Source: Pseudoscleropodium purum (Eukaryota; Streptophyta; Bryopsida; Hypnales; Brachytheciaceae). From it: 64,000 nt of DNA. Location: NCBI GenBank assembly GCA_963969395.1, contig OZ017795.1, positions 31,229,063 through 31,293,062 on the forward strand. The letters are read 5' to 3'. The translations under genes were made by a program, and so were the position numbers. Under the pieces are notes generated by a model. The model did no database searches, was not told the origin of the DNA, and saw only the letters and a program-made list of their open reading frames with translations. Every line of letters starts with the position of its first letter. The stretch's first letter is position 1. Shown piece by piece: positions 57,901 through 61,639 of the stretch.

Positions 57901-60586
57901 GTACAAATGAAAATATTAATAAAATTATTAGTTGACTTTGATGGCTTGTAAAGTAACTTTGGAGGGTGAGGTAATCTAATTTCACTATTTAGTGTACAAA
58001 TAGGATACTATTTCCACTCCATGATGGATGTTAAATCAACACATATGCGTGGAAATAGCATTTAGTGTGGCAATTAATTGATTTGAAGTATTTCTAGATT
58101 GGTACAAATTGAATTTGGAGGGGGGATCCAAAGCAAAATAGTCTACTTCGAAATTTGTATAAAATATAGAATTTAAAAGAACTTGATTTTTCTTGCATTC
58201 ATCTATGTATAGGTACTATCCATGTATTTTTCTTTTGGTCATTTACTCCACTTCTACCCCCTTAATTGTAAACTTGAAGATAATTATTGAAAATGCAAGG
58301 TAATTAGTTAAACCGTAAATGATTTTCACTATGTTTTCACCAAAACTGCTCCAAAACTGCCATTTGTAGTACAAGTATCAAGTTTTAGGATAAAAAAACA
58401 TTTTTGGACACATGTAACTATAGGATCTTGTAGTAAACTTGTTTGAGAATATGTGGAAAAAATTTCAGAAATTTCTACCGTGTAGATTGCAAAATATTAG
58501 CATTTGAAGTCACAAACTTCCATTTTTTGGGCCTGCGAAAATCCGGGCAGCTGCACTTCAAAAGATCTTATTTGTATGAAAAAATGTCCAAAATGGTTGT
58601 TGCTCTTTAGATTCATTTTTAAAATCAAGTTGGCTACATAGTTAAAAAAAATTTCAAATCATTTGGAATCATACAACATATAGGAAAAAAATAGTAAGTA
58701 GAAAGGAGTGGAGAATAATTCAAAATACTAAATTGTTAAAAATTTATTTATGGAATTGAAAAATTCCAATCCCAATGGTTGTAATGTTGTAATAAAAAAA
58801 TCTACACCCAATTTTTTTATTTTTTTTCAAAAATATTGAAAATTGACTTAAATAGAGGACTTCAAAGTTTATTTTAGAGTAGAGATTTGATGACAACCCG
58901 CAAACTCCCGCAAACTAAAACTCCTCATAACTTTTGACTCATTGATCAAAATGGAATGATTCAAAGCTTTCCAAGTATATATAAATCTTGAGATCCAATT
59001 TCAAATTTTAATTTTAAAAAAAATGATTTTTGAAGAAGTTTTTTTGCTGCCCAGGCTGCTTGTCAACCATAGAAAAGTACATATCATACAATAACTTTTT
59101 AACCATGTAGTCAAAAGTTATGAAAATTGTTGGACCTTAAAGCTACTCCTTGGACACGTGTTGTGTAAAAATTTCAGCAAAAAAAACAAAAAACTCCATT
59201 TGTGGTGAGTTGCCCAAAATTTTTATATTGCCAAAAAACATAGTTTAGGCATTTAGGGGTTAAATATATTGAAATGGTTATTTCATTTGGTCTAAATTAT
59301 TTATGACAAGGCCCTTTTTTTCTTCCACCATAGTTGTAGTTGTAGCATCACAACATTTTTGAGTGCAATGATAGTGTTGTTAAATTAGGCATTTGAATTC
59401 GCATGTCAACTAATTAATTATCTACCTATAATAAATAACCATTTCGGTGTAGTATTGGTTAATATTAAATTTTTTCACATGCAACAATTTACATCTACAT
59501 TGAAATGATATTGGTCAATAATTCACTCATTGTTCAATGAAATAATGAATCAACATTAATTAAACAATCTTGAATGCAACAAGTATTTATTGGTGGATCC
59601 CTTGAAGGCATGCCATATGTAGTTGATATCAATGACTGTTTTTCTTTATCTATTTAAAAATAATCTTAATTTATCAAATACAATATGCAAGGCTCTTCAA
59701 ACAAATAAACATATATATTACAAAGTATTCTATTGTTAAAAGTTATACTACAACACATGGTGATACCTACCTTCAATACATGGCACTTCACTAAAACAAT
59801 TTTCTATTGCTATGAGTTGAAAAAAACAATTGATGTGTCTAATAATAATAATCAAAAGTCATAATTTAATGATCAAATGAGGCGTTTCATTGTGATTTAA
59901 TTCACAAGTGCTTGCTTTCAGGAACCAAACTAATTGTGTAATATTCACCACAAATAGTTCTTGACTTCTTGTGATACCAAGTGAAAATATTAGAACTTGA
60001 TGTGGAAGGCATTTTTGGGTACAAAATTCTAGTGCTCTCACTTGGTACCACAATGCTAGTAGAGAAGAGGTCATTGCTATCATAAGACTTTCTTTCTACT
60101 GTGCAAAACATTTCAAATATAAAATGCTATATATAATTAAATTTTTTTTGTTAATATTTTTGTATTTTATTTTACACTCACCTCCAAGAGTAGCAATCTC
60201 AATATTTTCATTTTGCATTAGGTGCACATGTACCATTGGCTTCAATCCCTGCAACATTCAAGTTACTAAAAAATTGAGCACTAAAATACACAAAAAGGTT
60301 TGAAAACATCAAATTCCTCAATCACATATGCAAGAAGAATTGAAGGTGATATGTTTTTTTTTATATTATTAGAACATCAATGAATTAACAAACCTTTTCT
60401 GCAATTGCTATACAACGTTGTTGCAAATGGAATGTGGATGTTTGTAGACCAGCACTAGGACCCCAAAGAAGATGGGTATTTAGTCCACCTACGAGAGAGT
60501 AGAGACAACAACAATTGCCACATATGGCCACCGCAGTGCCACTATCAACATAGTGTAGGCGTGTACCTTGATATCCTACTATGTAC
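769..60586 (-). CDS. CFAP43: CFAP43-like ciliary WD40/coiled-coil protein, 26 exons, both ends missing
   Basis: Joined minus-strand exons (listed below) give about 1,390 residues. The N-terminal half has WD40-like blades (for example GGKFLVTCGKDGTIRIW and VCVSGNGHLSVWDYEQ). The C-terminal half is Glu/Lys-rich coiled coil. The series CHCWASNGDMIYVGC, YSYFEL, DMMGG, EDKALDRNFRKNF and SPVQWERLLEAR occurs in the order I remember for CFAP43. In known organisms CFAP43 and CFAP44 form the tether complex that holds the head of inner dynein f/I1 to the axonemal doublet, needed for normal flagellar beating. Human CFAP43 is about 1,665 residues, so roughly 200 residues of the C terminus and a short N terminus are absent here. 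Exon phases agree at every junction except 16086 to 11636. Introns reach about 9 kb. CFAP44 is the main alternative; the Trp in VSPVQWERL and the CHCW segment favour CFAP43. Confidence 0.8.
1781..1849 (-). CDS. CFAP43: CFAP43 exon y: 23-codon exon
   Basis: The exon between tttacag|AAT and CCACAA|gtaagt reads NQRASTATMAAKPVGDPFLE then RPQ, phase 0 at both ends, with near-consensus splice sites. It joins the basic linker to the VSPVQWERL block. Confidence 0.8.
2703..2838 (-). CDS. CFAP43: CFAP43 exon x: basic Ser/Arg/Lys-rich linker
   Basis: 136 bp between attatag|G and CTAGT|gtaaga. The whole exon is low complexity and basic: VSKKKSRKSTKKTPRSSRSP followed by SQSPSRRTSTTS. It sits where CFAP43 proteins have a variable loop after the LYK.FK.RP motif. 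It has many S-P and R-x-x-S sites, so it is a likely phosphorylation target (inference). Confidence 0.83.
3040..3173 (-). CDS. CFAP43: CFAP43 exon w: EDKALDRNFRKNFAD
   Basis: 134 bp between atttag|GTG and CCAAA|gtaaaa. It contains NEDKALDRNFRKNFADCGD and INVLYKKFKEKP. This equals the 'ED...DR.F...F.D.....V..LYK.FK.RP' landmark of CFAP43. It ends in phase 2 (AA|G). Confidence 0.92.
3174..5918. other. Intron between exons v and w
   Basis: 2.7 kb of AT-rich sequence with short (TCA)n and (TA)n runs near 3257-3292. No frames worth calling. Parts near 4,750-5,000 resemble degraded pieces of the TTAA-element family, but I could not align them with confidence. Confidence 0.5.
5919..6089 (-). CDS. 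CFAP43: CFAP43 exon v: coiled coil
   Basis: 57 codons between aattag|GAT and AAAGAA|gtaagt. It reads DEARCIAIEETISRLSIGIE and NMNKHMERLKSLKAQSIASF. It is charged and heptad-like with no specific motif. Phase 0 both ends with strong splice sites. It sits alone between introns of about 2.3 and 2.7 kb. Confidence 0.85.
6090..8387. other. Intron between exons u and v
   Basis: 2.3 kb. It holds a degraded inverted copy of the TTAA element (7264-8157). A GGGG|TTAA end at 7233-7240 probably belongs to a second, neighbouring copy whose other end I cannot see. Confidence 0.6.
7264..8157 (-). mobile_element. Degenerate copy of TTAA/CCCCTAAA element, group I, inverted
   Basis: Reverse complement of the copy at 32937-33857. 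For example, 7989-8032 (TTGAATGCTGAAATCTTTTA...TATGGTCAAACTTCGTGAAAT) matches 33080-33135 reversed. The 8060-8150 stretch matches the left end (GATCCTATGG...GCTAATTTTGAGTG). The terminal TTAA/CCCC motifs are eroded at both ends. Confidence 0.75.
8388..8519 (-). CDS. CFAP43: CFAP43 exon u: coiled coil, FNSHMEDLFQQRL
   Basis: The exon starts at ctttag|CAA and reads QIKDEKEKKRKGQEAEQKKL and RADVDELCGTFNSHMEDLFQ. 'F...L..LF..R' is shared with CFAP43/44. The donor is either CTTGTT|gtacga (used) or CTT|gttgta, three bases earlier; both keep the frame and both are weak. Confidence 0.82.
8862..9048 (-). CDS. CFAP43: CFAP43 exon t: conserved RLRERNNAVEHALVDMMGG block
   Basis: 187 bp between tgcatag|A and TAAAG|gtacat. 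It reads RLRERNNAVEHALVDMMGG then KLEKKLGVIAKEEETICPKW. The '..ERN.A...AL.DMM.G.LE' block is the strongest C-terminal signature of the CFAP43/44 group. The frame shows that the acceptor is not the tempting tttag 13 bases further upstream. Confidence 0.92.
9049..9883. other. Intron between exons s and t
   Basis: 835 bp. A short plus-strand frame (9465-9668) has no recognisable content; I see nothing else. Confidence 0.5.
9884..9999 (-). CDS. CFAP43: CFAP43 exon s: NIFEVKKEEVSVQKHL
   Basis: 116 bp between attatag|GGG and GCGAG|gtttaa. It reads GMPNIFEVKKEEVSVQKHLN and KAERARAEELKKFEEQEA; the 'IFEV..EE..V..HL....A' pattern precedes the conserved DMMGG block. It ends in phase 2 (AG|A). Confidence 0.88.
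10513..10701 (-). CDS. CFAP43: CFAP43 exon r: coiled coil, LLLHLVLKDIRIQFNKKL
   Basis: 63 codons between catgcag|AGG and GTTGAT|gtatgt. RLLLHLVLKDIRIQFNKKL is followed by KISHILRIAEMKTRILDLHK, a heptad-patterned helix, then QPGEYQWPDLNEVVD. It follows the YSYFEL segment directly, as in the family. Phase 0 at both ends. Confidence 0.88.
11396..11636 (-). CDS. CFAP43: CFAP43 exon q: acidic linker, then LYSYFEL segment
   Basis: The exon ends at GTACAG|gtatga. It holds NSMAQRKSIRSSMQEF, an acidic low-complexity linker (EPKPEPEEDEDIDLEIVES), then FLYSYFELTTTKRKRVQ, like 'LLYSQFEL.TREEK' of CFAP43. With acceptor caatag|A at 11636 the phase conflicts with exon p. A weaker acceptor gcaag|AG, ending the exon at 11592, restores the frame. 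A missed small exon is the other explanation. Confidence 0.75.
12720..12960 (+). repeat. Fragment of TTAA element, group II
   Basis: AATGTTGTAATAAACAATTTGCACCC, the 'CATTGAAAATTGA' stretch and 'CCTCATAATCTTCATCTCATTA...AGAATGATTCAAAACTTTCC' line up in the same order with 58,770-58,975 of the better copy. No ends are preserved. Confidence 0.65.
14270..14700 (-). pseudogene. GC-rich open-frame fragment inside intron (transposon or captured gene piece)
   Basis: A sharply bounded GC-rich patch in an AT-rich intron. On the minus strand, from ATG at 14619, it encodes about 112 residues: MKMALLAKLYRHVEMYEHHY, then an Ala/Glu/Gln coiled coil (LATQRAAEQAARDAEEL), FGPPPGL and a Ser/Arg/Glu tail. Past about 14,280 the frame runs into AT-rich intron. 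The upstream side begins CTAGGGACTGCTG and has a GGCCATTCGGCC palindrome, possibly the end of a mobile element. Not recognised; it does not fit as a CFAP43 exon. Confidence 0.5.
14896..14979. repeat. Short inverted repeat
   Basis: TGCTTTTAGAACCTCCTACC at 14896 pairs with GTAAGGTAGTCTGTTCTAAA at 14956 (about 24-base arms, 36-base loop). The GCTTTTAGAACCT part is repeated once more just upstream at 14880. Confidence 0.75.
15204..15396. mobile_element. CACTA-like miniature element, 193 bp
   Basis: The ends are CACTAGTAGAAAATGCAGGA and, reversed, CACCAGTAGAAAACGCAGGA. The complementarity continues inward (GAATTTTAACAAAATTTTGT / GAATTCTAACAAAATTTTGT) almost to the centre, so the element is a near-palindrome. 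The CACTA start fits the CACTA (En/Spm) superfamily, and 'CACTAnnAGAAAA' is common in plant members. The 3-bp flanks (AAA left, AGA right) are not a clean duplication. Confidence 0.85.
16086..16167 (-). CDS. CFAP43: CFAP43 exon p: ILVERIKNNCWNVM
   Basis: 82 bp between tgaag|CAG and AACTAG|gtaata. It reads QIRVSDLNKDILVERIKNNC and WNVMAEL; 'L...I...CW..M' is a conserved CFAP43 landmark as I recall. The acceptor has a poor pyrimidine tract, and upstream reading stays open. It ends in phase 1, which does not agree with the best acceptor of the next exon. Confidence 0.72.
16168..18664. other. Intron between exons o and p
   Basis: 2.5 kb. It holds a C15 run at 17660-17674. Several short frames (17246-17602 minus; 17567-17842 plus) look like chance. 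No other element recognised. Confidence 0.5.
17660..17674 (+). repeat. Poly(C) tract, 15 bp
   Basis: Fifteen uninterrupted C on the plus strand within AT-rich sequence. Read on the transcribed (minus) strand it is G15 inside an intron. Confidence 0.95.
18665..18772 (-). CDS. CFAP43: CFAP43 exon o: coiled coil PPLEKLTSQEMIVD
   Basis: 36 codons between tatgtag|GCA and AAGAG|gtattt. It reads APPLEKLTSQEMIVDIDLES and KLRKVMNEKVEATCEE. Phase 0 at both ends. Heptad-like spacing of Leu, Ile and Val is visible. Confidence 0.85.
19307..19403 (-). CDS. CFAP43: CFAP43 exon n: start of coiled coil
   Basis: 97 bp between ttgtag|A and CTTAAG|gtgtag. It reads LTSGELQRKQFLDIVDGMKK and EFQEIYEKNLK. 'R..F..IV..MK.EF..IYE.N' is a helix start I associate with the CFAP43/44 coiled-coil half. 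Confidence 0.83.
19940..20039 (-). CDS. CFAP43: CFAP43 exon m: linker from propeller to coiled coil
   Basis: 100 bp between attgcag|AT and AAAAG|gtttaa. It reads EQPIQSVAIYDHLEENLEQP and SLVEEHNQDVEKR, acidic and helical. The split codon AG|A makes Arg with exon n. Confidence 0.8.
20040..20574. other. Intron between exons l and m
   Basis: 535 bp containing a foldback (20,275-20,345). Nothing else seen. Confidence 0.6.
20275..20345. repeat. Small foldback
   Basis: ATTTCGTAATATGAACCATT at 20275 pairs with TGTGAGGATAGTTCATAATA...GAAAT at 20318-20345, with a loop of about 17 bases. This is a hairpin of MITE type; no duplication found. Confidence 0.7.
20575..20823 (-). CDS. CFAP43: CFAP43 exon l: last propeller blades, GC-richer than the rest
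   Basis: 249 bp between tctccag|TG and CACAAA|gtaagg. It reads VLISGATDGCLQIRT, SMECLAVHNGLVFTGGENG and VFFCLDC: two WD-type strands. Both splice phases match the neighbours. Its base composition is visibly richer in G+C, with far more C and G in third positions than the other exons. An internal start (MDFSP) just upstream belongs to the intron. Confidence 0.8.
21928..22139 (+). mobile_element. TGCTA..TGTGAGC family, copy 1, flanked by a 14-bp direct repeat
   Basis: Ends: GTTGCTATTATGTGAGCTTA and, reversed, CAACAATGCTAGTATGTGAG, an imperfect terminal inverted repeat. The flanks 21914-21927 and 22140-22153 are the identical 14-mer CCTTTCCTACCACA, a likely target duplication. The interior is an AT-rich mosaic of 'TATTATAGGTGT' units. 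Two further copies lie at 40.3 and 54.1 kb. Confidence 0.8.
22863..23440 (+). mobile_element. TTAA element, group I, shortened copy
   Basis: The copy starts near GAAAACTGCCATTTTTATTG and ends CCAAGGGGACAATAGTACTTTAGGGG, followed by ATTAA. It matches the left and right parts of 32,937-33,857, including the 'CCTAAAGATGGGATAGAAA' and 'AATGAGATT' blocks. It is shorter than the best copy, and the first roughly 50 bases with the left terminus are missing. Confidence 0.7.
25038..25115 (-). pseudogene. 26-codon exon-like frame of unknown origin
   Basis: The minus strand reads MDSDGYYKTIHLVVYEDGII then DSFKGE and ends at a good donor, GGAGAG|gtatgt. Composition and residues look coding, but there is no partner exon nearby, and CFAP43 does not need it. 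It could be the first exon of a captured or decayed gene, or chance. Confidence 0.3.
25700..27500 (+). repeat. Less AT-rich zone, probable decayed retrotransposon or complex repeat
   Basis: Base composition shifts here (CCCTAGAGTCCCCGTACACC, GGACCCTACGACCCCGGCAA). There is no open frame of note. It contains direct repeats of 'AGTCAAAGCT(T/C)TGCC' at 26,662 and 26,797, the tandem block 26,828-27,060, and a TATA-like CCTTATATACCCATGGG at 27,484, as in LTR promoters. Superfamily not established. Confidence 0.4.
26828..27060 (+). repeat. Degenerate tandem repeat, three units of about 78 bp
   Basis: Each unit has 'TTTAAAT.CTAAA.GAGGTA' followed by 'TGCATGACA' or 'CCCATGACA' and then 'AA.C.GAACTTT'. 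The cores begin at about 26,832, 26,920 and 26,998. Divergence between units is moderate. Confidence 0.75.
28560..28572 (+). other. Possible LTR-retrotransposon primer-binding site
   Basis: TGGTATCGGAGTT, beginning at the TGG of 'TTCTGGTATCGGAG', resembles the plant initiator-tRNA-Met primer site TGGTATCAGAGC with a few changes. If real, a 5' LTR would end just before it and lie within 27-28.5 kb. I could not find the second LTR or any gag-pol frame. Confidence 0.3.
29844..30061 (-). CDS. CFAP43: CFAP43 exon k: inter-propeller segment
   Basis: 218 bp between ttgtag|T and TTTAG|gtaaaa. It contains FIVAFPLNAIVSTKYILEKEK, KRIIWGLGKGKNLVQYRLPD and AGHQKSGTIL. It fits the part of CFAP43 between the last full blades ('Y.LP......G...GTI.LS'). 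It ends in phase 1 and joins exon l across the largest intron, about 9 kb. Confidence 0.8.
30889..31012 (-). CDS. CFAP43: CFAP43 exon j: propeller strand and turn
   Basis: 124 bp between gcatag|GA and AAGAG|gtaagc. The split codons G|GA and AG|T both read through. It contains ELNALVSLARGEIVMLKVPNN and a Gln-rich turn. No specific motif; it is called on splice sites, frame and position. Confidence 0.78.
31013..32057. other. Intron between exons i and j
   Basis: 1.0 kb AT-rich, nothing recognised. Confidence 0.5.
32058..32226 (-). CDS. CFAP43: CFAP43 exon i: blade with LLIGSKMDGRLFFL
   Basis: 169 bp between gtgcag|ATA and CAACAG|gtcatt. It reads SILLIGSKMDGRLFFLCSK and IIALAWETKITT; the first matches the 'LLVGT.EG.IFVLD' strand of the family. 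It ends in phase 1. The donor gtcatt is not strong. Confidence 0.83.
32582..32602 (+). repeat. Poly(C) tract, 21 bp
   Basis: Twenty-one uninterrupted C followed by TCTCTCCC. It lies about 330 bp upstream of the TTAA element and is G21 in the transcribed strand of the intron. Length in the assembly may be unreliable. Confidence 0.95.
32937..33857 (+). mobile_element. TTAA-flanked CCCCTAAA element, group I, complete (921 bp)
   Basis: TTAA at 32933-32936 and 33858-33861 flank the element. The first 14 bases, CCCCTAAATTCCCA, are exactly repeated in reverse complement at the right end. There is no transposase frame, so it is non-autonomous. TTAA duplication with CCC-starting ends is the mark of the piggyBac superfamily (established knowledge); membership here is inferred from ends only. 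Confidence 0.85.
34563..34620. repeat. Small hairpin
   Basis: GTAAGAAATACAATTGGAGG pairs with CTCCAATTGTATTGTACTTT...CTTAC, giving a stem of about 20 bp with a small bulge and a 12-base loop. Confidence 0.7.
37084..37197 (-). CDS. CFAP43: CFAP43 exon h: WD-like strand DIAVTGSSTGSLNFIE
   Basis: 38 codons between tagcag|GAT and ACCAA|gtaagc. DIAVTGSSTGSLNFIEI is the 'A.G...GS..FI.V' blade strand that follows the canonical repeat in CFAP43. Phase 0 at both ends. Confidence 0.85.
37198..39537. other. Intron between exons g and h
   Basis: 2.3 kb AT-rich. There is a short (AAC)n run at 38,005-38,022 and a TA run at 39,052-39,069 continuing into TACA units. A 77-codon plus frame at 38,259 has no recognisable features. 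Confidence 0.5.
39052..39069. repeat. (TA)n microsatellite
   Basis: Eighteen bases of alternating T/A, followed by CATACATACTTACATACA. Confidence 0.9.
39538..39670 (-). CDS. CFAP43: CFAP43 exon g: canonical WD40 repeat
   Basis: The exon from gtgcag|T to TAGAT|gtatgt reads GGKFLVTCGKDGTIRIWSVDW and then SLCILSDID. GGKFLVTCG-KDGTIRIW is a textbook WD repeat end and the clearest blade in the gene. The split codon AG|T joins it to exon f as Ser. Confidence 0.92.
40266..40498 (+). mobile_element. TGCTA..TGTGAGC family, copy 2
   Basis: Starts TTGCTATTATATGAACCTAA and ends ATGCTCATATACAAGCACTG. Blocks 'GAAGACTATA', 'TTCTATGATTAT', 'TTATAATAAGCACCTTCAATG'-like strings and 'ACTCAAAGCTCACATGC' run in the same order as copy 1 at 21.9 kb. 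No clear target duplication. Confidence 0.75.
40863..41291. mobile_element. GC-rich non-autonomous hAT-type element, 429 bp
   Basis: Flanked by the exact 8-bp duplication CATGACTT (40855-40862, 41292-41299). The ends are CAAGGTTGACAGG and, reversed, CAGGGTTGACAAA. Eight-base duplications with CAGGG-type ends are typical of hAT transposons. The outer 150 bp on each side are packed with GGACG/CGTCC motifs in opposite orientation, which look like subterminal transposase-binding repeats; the middle is AT-rich. Frames here are by-products of the GC content; no transposase. Confidence 0.88.
42820..43484 (-). CDS. CFAP43: CFAP43 exon f: largest exon, two or more blades plus basic linker
   Basis: 665 bp, open throughout, from gatgcag|GTGACA to ATCAG|gttggt. 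Landmarks: PHCHCWASNGDMIYVGCMNGEIL (propeller), IVEICLGQNHLVAIGISGSCYW, a Lys/Pro-rich loop with KKKGRPKKGEK, an acidic patch VVEDEYEPIDPHDY, and GNIVSAEYRRDEEQLLLGSSKGFI. The CHCW...Y.GC.EG part is the segment that best separates CFAP43 from CFAP44 in my memory. The GRPKK loop resembles an AT-hook but most likely is a surface loop. It ends in phase 2. Confidence 0.92.
46903..47262 (-). mobile_element. TTAA element, group II, truncated inverted copy
   Basis: The copy begins after TTAA (46899-46902) with TTGCTAAAGGTAAAAATTGT and runs through 'GGCAACAAAGCAATTTT', 'CACAACATGTG', 'TTTTCATAACTTTTGAC' and 'ATGAGGAGTTTTAGTTTG'. This equals the right third of 58,312-59,259, reversed. It ends abruptly near 47,262, head to head with the next copy. 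Confidence 0.75.
47291..48560 (+). mobile_element. TTAA element, group II, partial copy interrupted by a second element
   Basis: The 47291-47479 part matches about 58,906-59,102, and the 48396-48560 part continues it (about 59,099-59,259), ending TTTAGGGA followed by TTAA at 48561. Between them sits the complete inverted element 47480-48395. The break falls exactly at a TTAA present in the uninterrupted copy at 59,099-59,102. Confidence 0.85.
47480..48395 (-). mobile_element. TTAA element, group II, complete inserted copy (916 bp)
   Basis: Starts CCCCTAAAGG and ends CCTTTTAGGGG, with TTAA directly on both sides (47476-47479, 48396-48399). It is the reverse complement of the element at 58,312-59,259 over its full length. 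No frame of transposase size. Confidence 0.88.
48849..48891 (+). repeat. Short tandem repeat of an 8-bp unit, (A)AGGATTAA
   Basis: Five imperfect units run AAAAGATTAAAAGATTAAAG and then GATTAAAGGATTAAGGGATT, ending AAG. The A-to-G drift within units is progressive from left to right. Confidence 0.85.
50134..50295 (-). CDS. CFAP43: CFAP43 exon e: WD40 blade ILWDIN ... GHLSVWDYE
   Basis: 54 complete codons between tgtaaag|AT and TTTCAT|gtaagt. The exon holds ILWDINPTKGATKM, then YASFSPSNINRVCVSGNG and HLSVWDYEQSFH: a full blade with the classic SFSP..., SG.G and VWD elements. It matches 'MSFNP...LCLSS...VSVWTIE' of vertebrate CFAP43 as I recall it. Phase 0 at both ends. Confidence 0.87.
54053..54270 (-). 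mobile_element. TGCTA..TGTGAGC family, copy 3, inverted
   Basis: The plus strand begins AATGCTAGAGTGTGAGCATG and ends GTTCACATAATAGCAACC. The interior, reversed, repeats the 'TATTATAGGTG', 'TTATAGTGTAACTATG' and 'AAGCACGTCAAAGG'-like blocks of the copies at 21.9 and 40.3 kb. No target duplication seen. Confidence 0.75.
56520..57387 (+). mobile_element. TTAA-type element, group III, copy 1
   Basis: Direct repeat of about 61,640-62,477. Shared blocks include 'GGTGTAAAA.ATA.AATAA.CAATTGA', 'TAGCTCAAA', 'TTTGACCATT' / 'TATGACCATT' and the end TTAAGGGG|TTAA (57388-57391). The left end is not clearly defined. Confidence 0.65.
57604..57692 (-). CDS. CFAP43: CFAP43 exon d: WD-like strand SWRFVTVSGEPDFCL
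   Basis: Exon between gagcag|AT and TTTG|gtgagc. It reads VAELEVVIMAFSQTSWRF and then VTVSGEPDFCL, joining ILWDIN in the next exon. This is the 'S.CG.YLA..S..P.F.L.LWD' strand pair of the second blade. It enters in phase 1 and leaves in phase 0. Confidence 0.8.
57693..60041. other. Intron between exons c and d
   Basis: 2.3 kb, almost half occupied by the group II TTAA element at 58,312-59,259. If the longer form of exon c is used, the intron begins at 59,948. Confidence 0.6.
58312..59259 (+). mobile_element. TTAA element, group II, full length (948 bp)
   Basis: TTAA at 58308-58311 and 59260-59263. The left end ACCGTAAATG is a worn form of CCCCTAAATG, which is intact at the right end (CATTTAGGGG). 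It is the reference for group II and carries the undisturbed TTAA (59099-59102) that is hit in the 47-kb copy. Its left half is related to group I (GGATCTTG...AAAATATTAGCATTTGAAGT). Confidence 0.85.
60042..60098 (-). CDS. CFAP43: CFAP43 exon c: short linker exon with two possible donors
   Basis: The exon opens at gcacag|TA in the expected phase and reads VERKSYDSNDLFSTSIVVP. Two donors keep the frame into the next exon: ACCAA|gtgaga (used here) and TTTGTG|gtgaat at 59949, which would add 31 residues. The short form fits the spacing I remember from CFAP43 better. The extra stretch contains a TTGGTATCACAAG string and may be repeat-derived. Confidence 0.6.
60182..60248 (-). CDS. CFAP43: CFAP43 exon b: beta-strand PMVHVHLM
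   Basis: Short exon GLKPMVHVHLMQNENIEIATLG between ttgcag|GG and GGAG|gtgagt, both strong splice sites. It continues '..AIAEKG', giving the 'AEKG..P.V.IY' pattern shared by ciliary propeller proteins. It ends in phase 1. Only 145 bp of intron separates it from the previous exon. Confidence 0.78.
60394..60586 (-). CDS. CFAP43: CFAP43 exon a: first recognised exon, N-terminal propeller blade
   Basis: The exon reads VGYQGTRLHYVDSGTAVAICGN and later QQRCIAIAEK, matching the usual first blade of CFAP43/44/57 relatives ('...HYLD...AGN...', then '..AVAEKG'). The donor is AAAAG|gtttgt. The acceptor is uncertain: atgtag|G (used here) or acatag|TA, eight bases shorter, both open. The initiator Met is not in this exon, so at least one short upstream exon must exist. 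Confidence 0.75.
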
Positions 60587-61639
60587 CTACATGCAACTCA
60601 TATTACAAAACACTTTTTTGTCATTTTTTTGGTCAAATTTTAAATTATTGAATGAGTTTATAAAGTTGAAGCAAACTTCAAATTTTGACTTTTCATGACA
60701 AACTTGAAGCAAATATCATTTCAAGAGTCTTCTAAAGTTTGCCTTTTGCATAAGACATTAAGGGTAAAACTGTCCTTGTAAAGGGTGAAGGAAGTTGTCT
60801 CTTTTTTATCACTCTTCAAAGGCTCAATCATATGGCATGTGCTCTAATTATGAATATTTATTTTGCTATTAATATAAGCACTTTCATTTGATGTACCATC
60901 ATTTAGCTAATTGCTTCTTTACCTACATCTATTTAACCTTTTAAGGGTTGAAATTTTAAAATGTTAAAGATAGGAAGGCAATTGCATTGACGATCCATAA
61001 TGGATATGTTTACTTTAAATCTAGCATTGGTTATGGAATGCCCTTTGTCCTTTTACGATTGTGAAATTGCAAAGTTTGGCACCATGGTCAAGTTGTGAAG
61101 AAACATTATCCAACATTTGTGAGATGACTTTTCTATTTGTATACTTTCTACATACACATAGGTGTATAAACTTTCCCATTGAGAAATGGAAAGAGGGAAC
61201 TTATACTACTACAAAATAAAAATAAAACAAGTTTTACACTATTGACTTGATGCCTATTTAGAATGTATATACAAACAAGTATCCTCAATGCGTAAGGTAA
61301 TTATACCTAATTGTTTCTAAAACAATCTATATAGATGTATAGTCAAAATGTATCACTTCTATTCATGAAAGTTTAGGGTGAATTTTGGAAATACCTATTT
61401 TTGTCAAAATTTATTTATATGGTTTTCAAAGAATGAAAAGTAGGAAAATCTATAATCCTCTAGGTATTGACTTCTGATTCAACAAAGATTTAGATAGTTT
61501 AATACTAGGATATTCAATTTGCTTATTTGGTCAATATTAAGTTTATTTTTGATTCAATTGATTCAATTAATTGAGATGTAATGGTGCAAAGGAATCAAAT
61601 GACGATGACTTGGTCACACATCAAACCTTAAACTAAGTC

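Noticed and set aside
59859..60083. Minus-strand frame MIAMTSSLLALWYQ... as exon c
   Set aside because: The frame reading VERKSYDSND joins exon b in phase; this one does not.
769..60586. Identification as CFAP57 or CFAP44 instead of CFAP43
   Set aside because: CFAP57 resembles the propeller part but lacks the DMMGG, DR.F...F.D and SPV.WE landmarks. CFAP44 shares the coiled-coil block but, as I recall, lacks the CHCW segment and the Trp of SPVQWE. Not excluded without a search.
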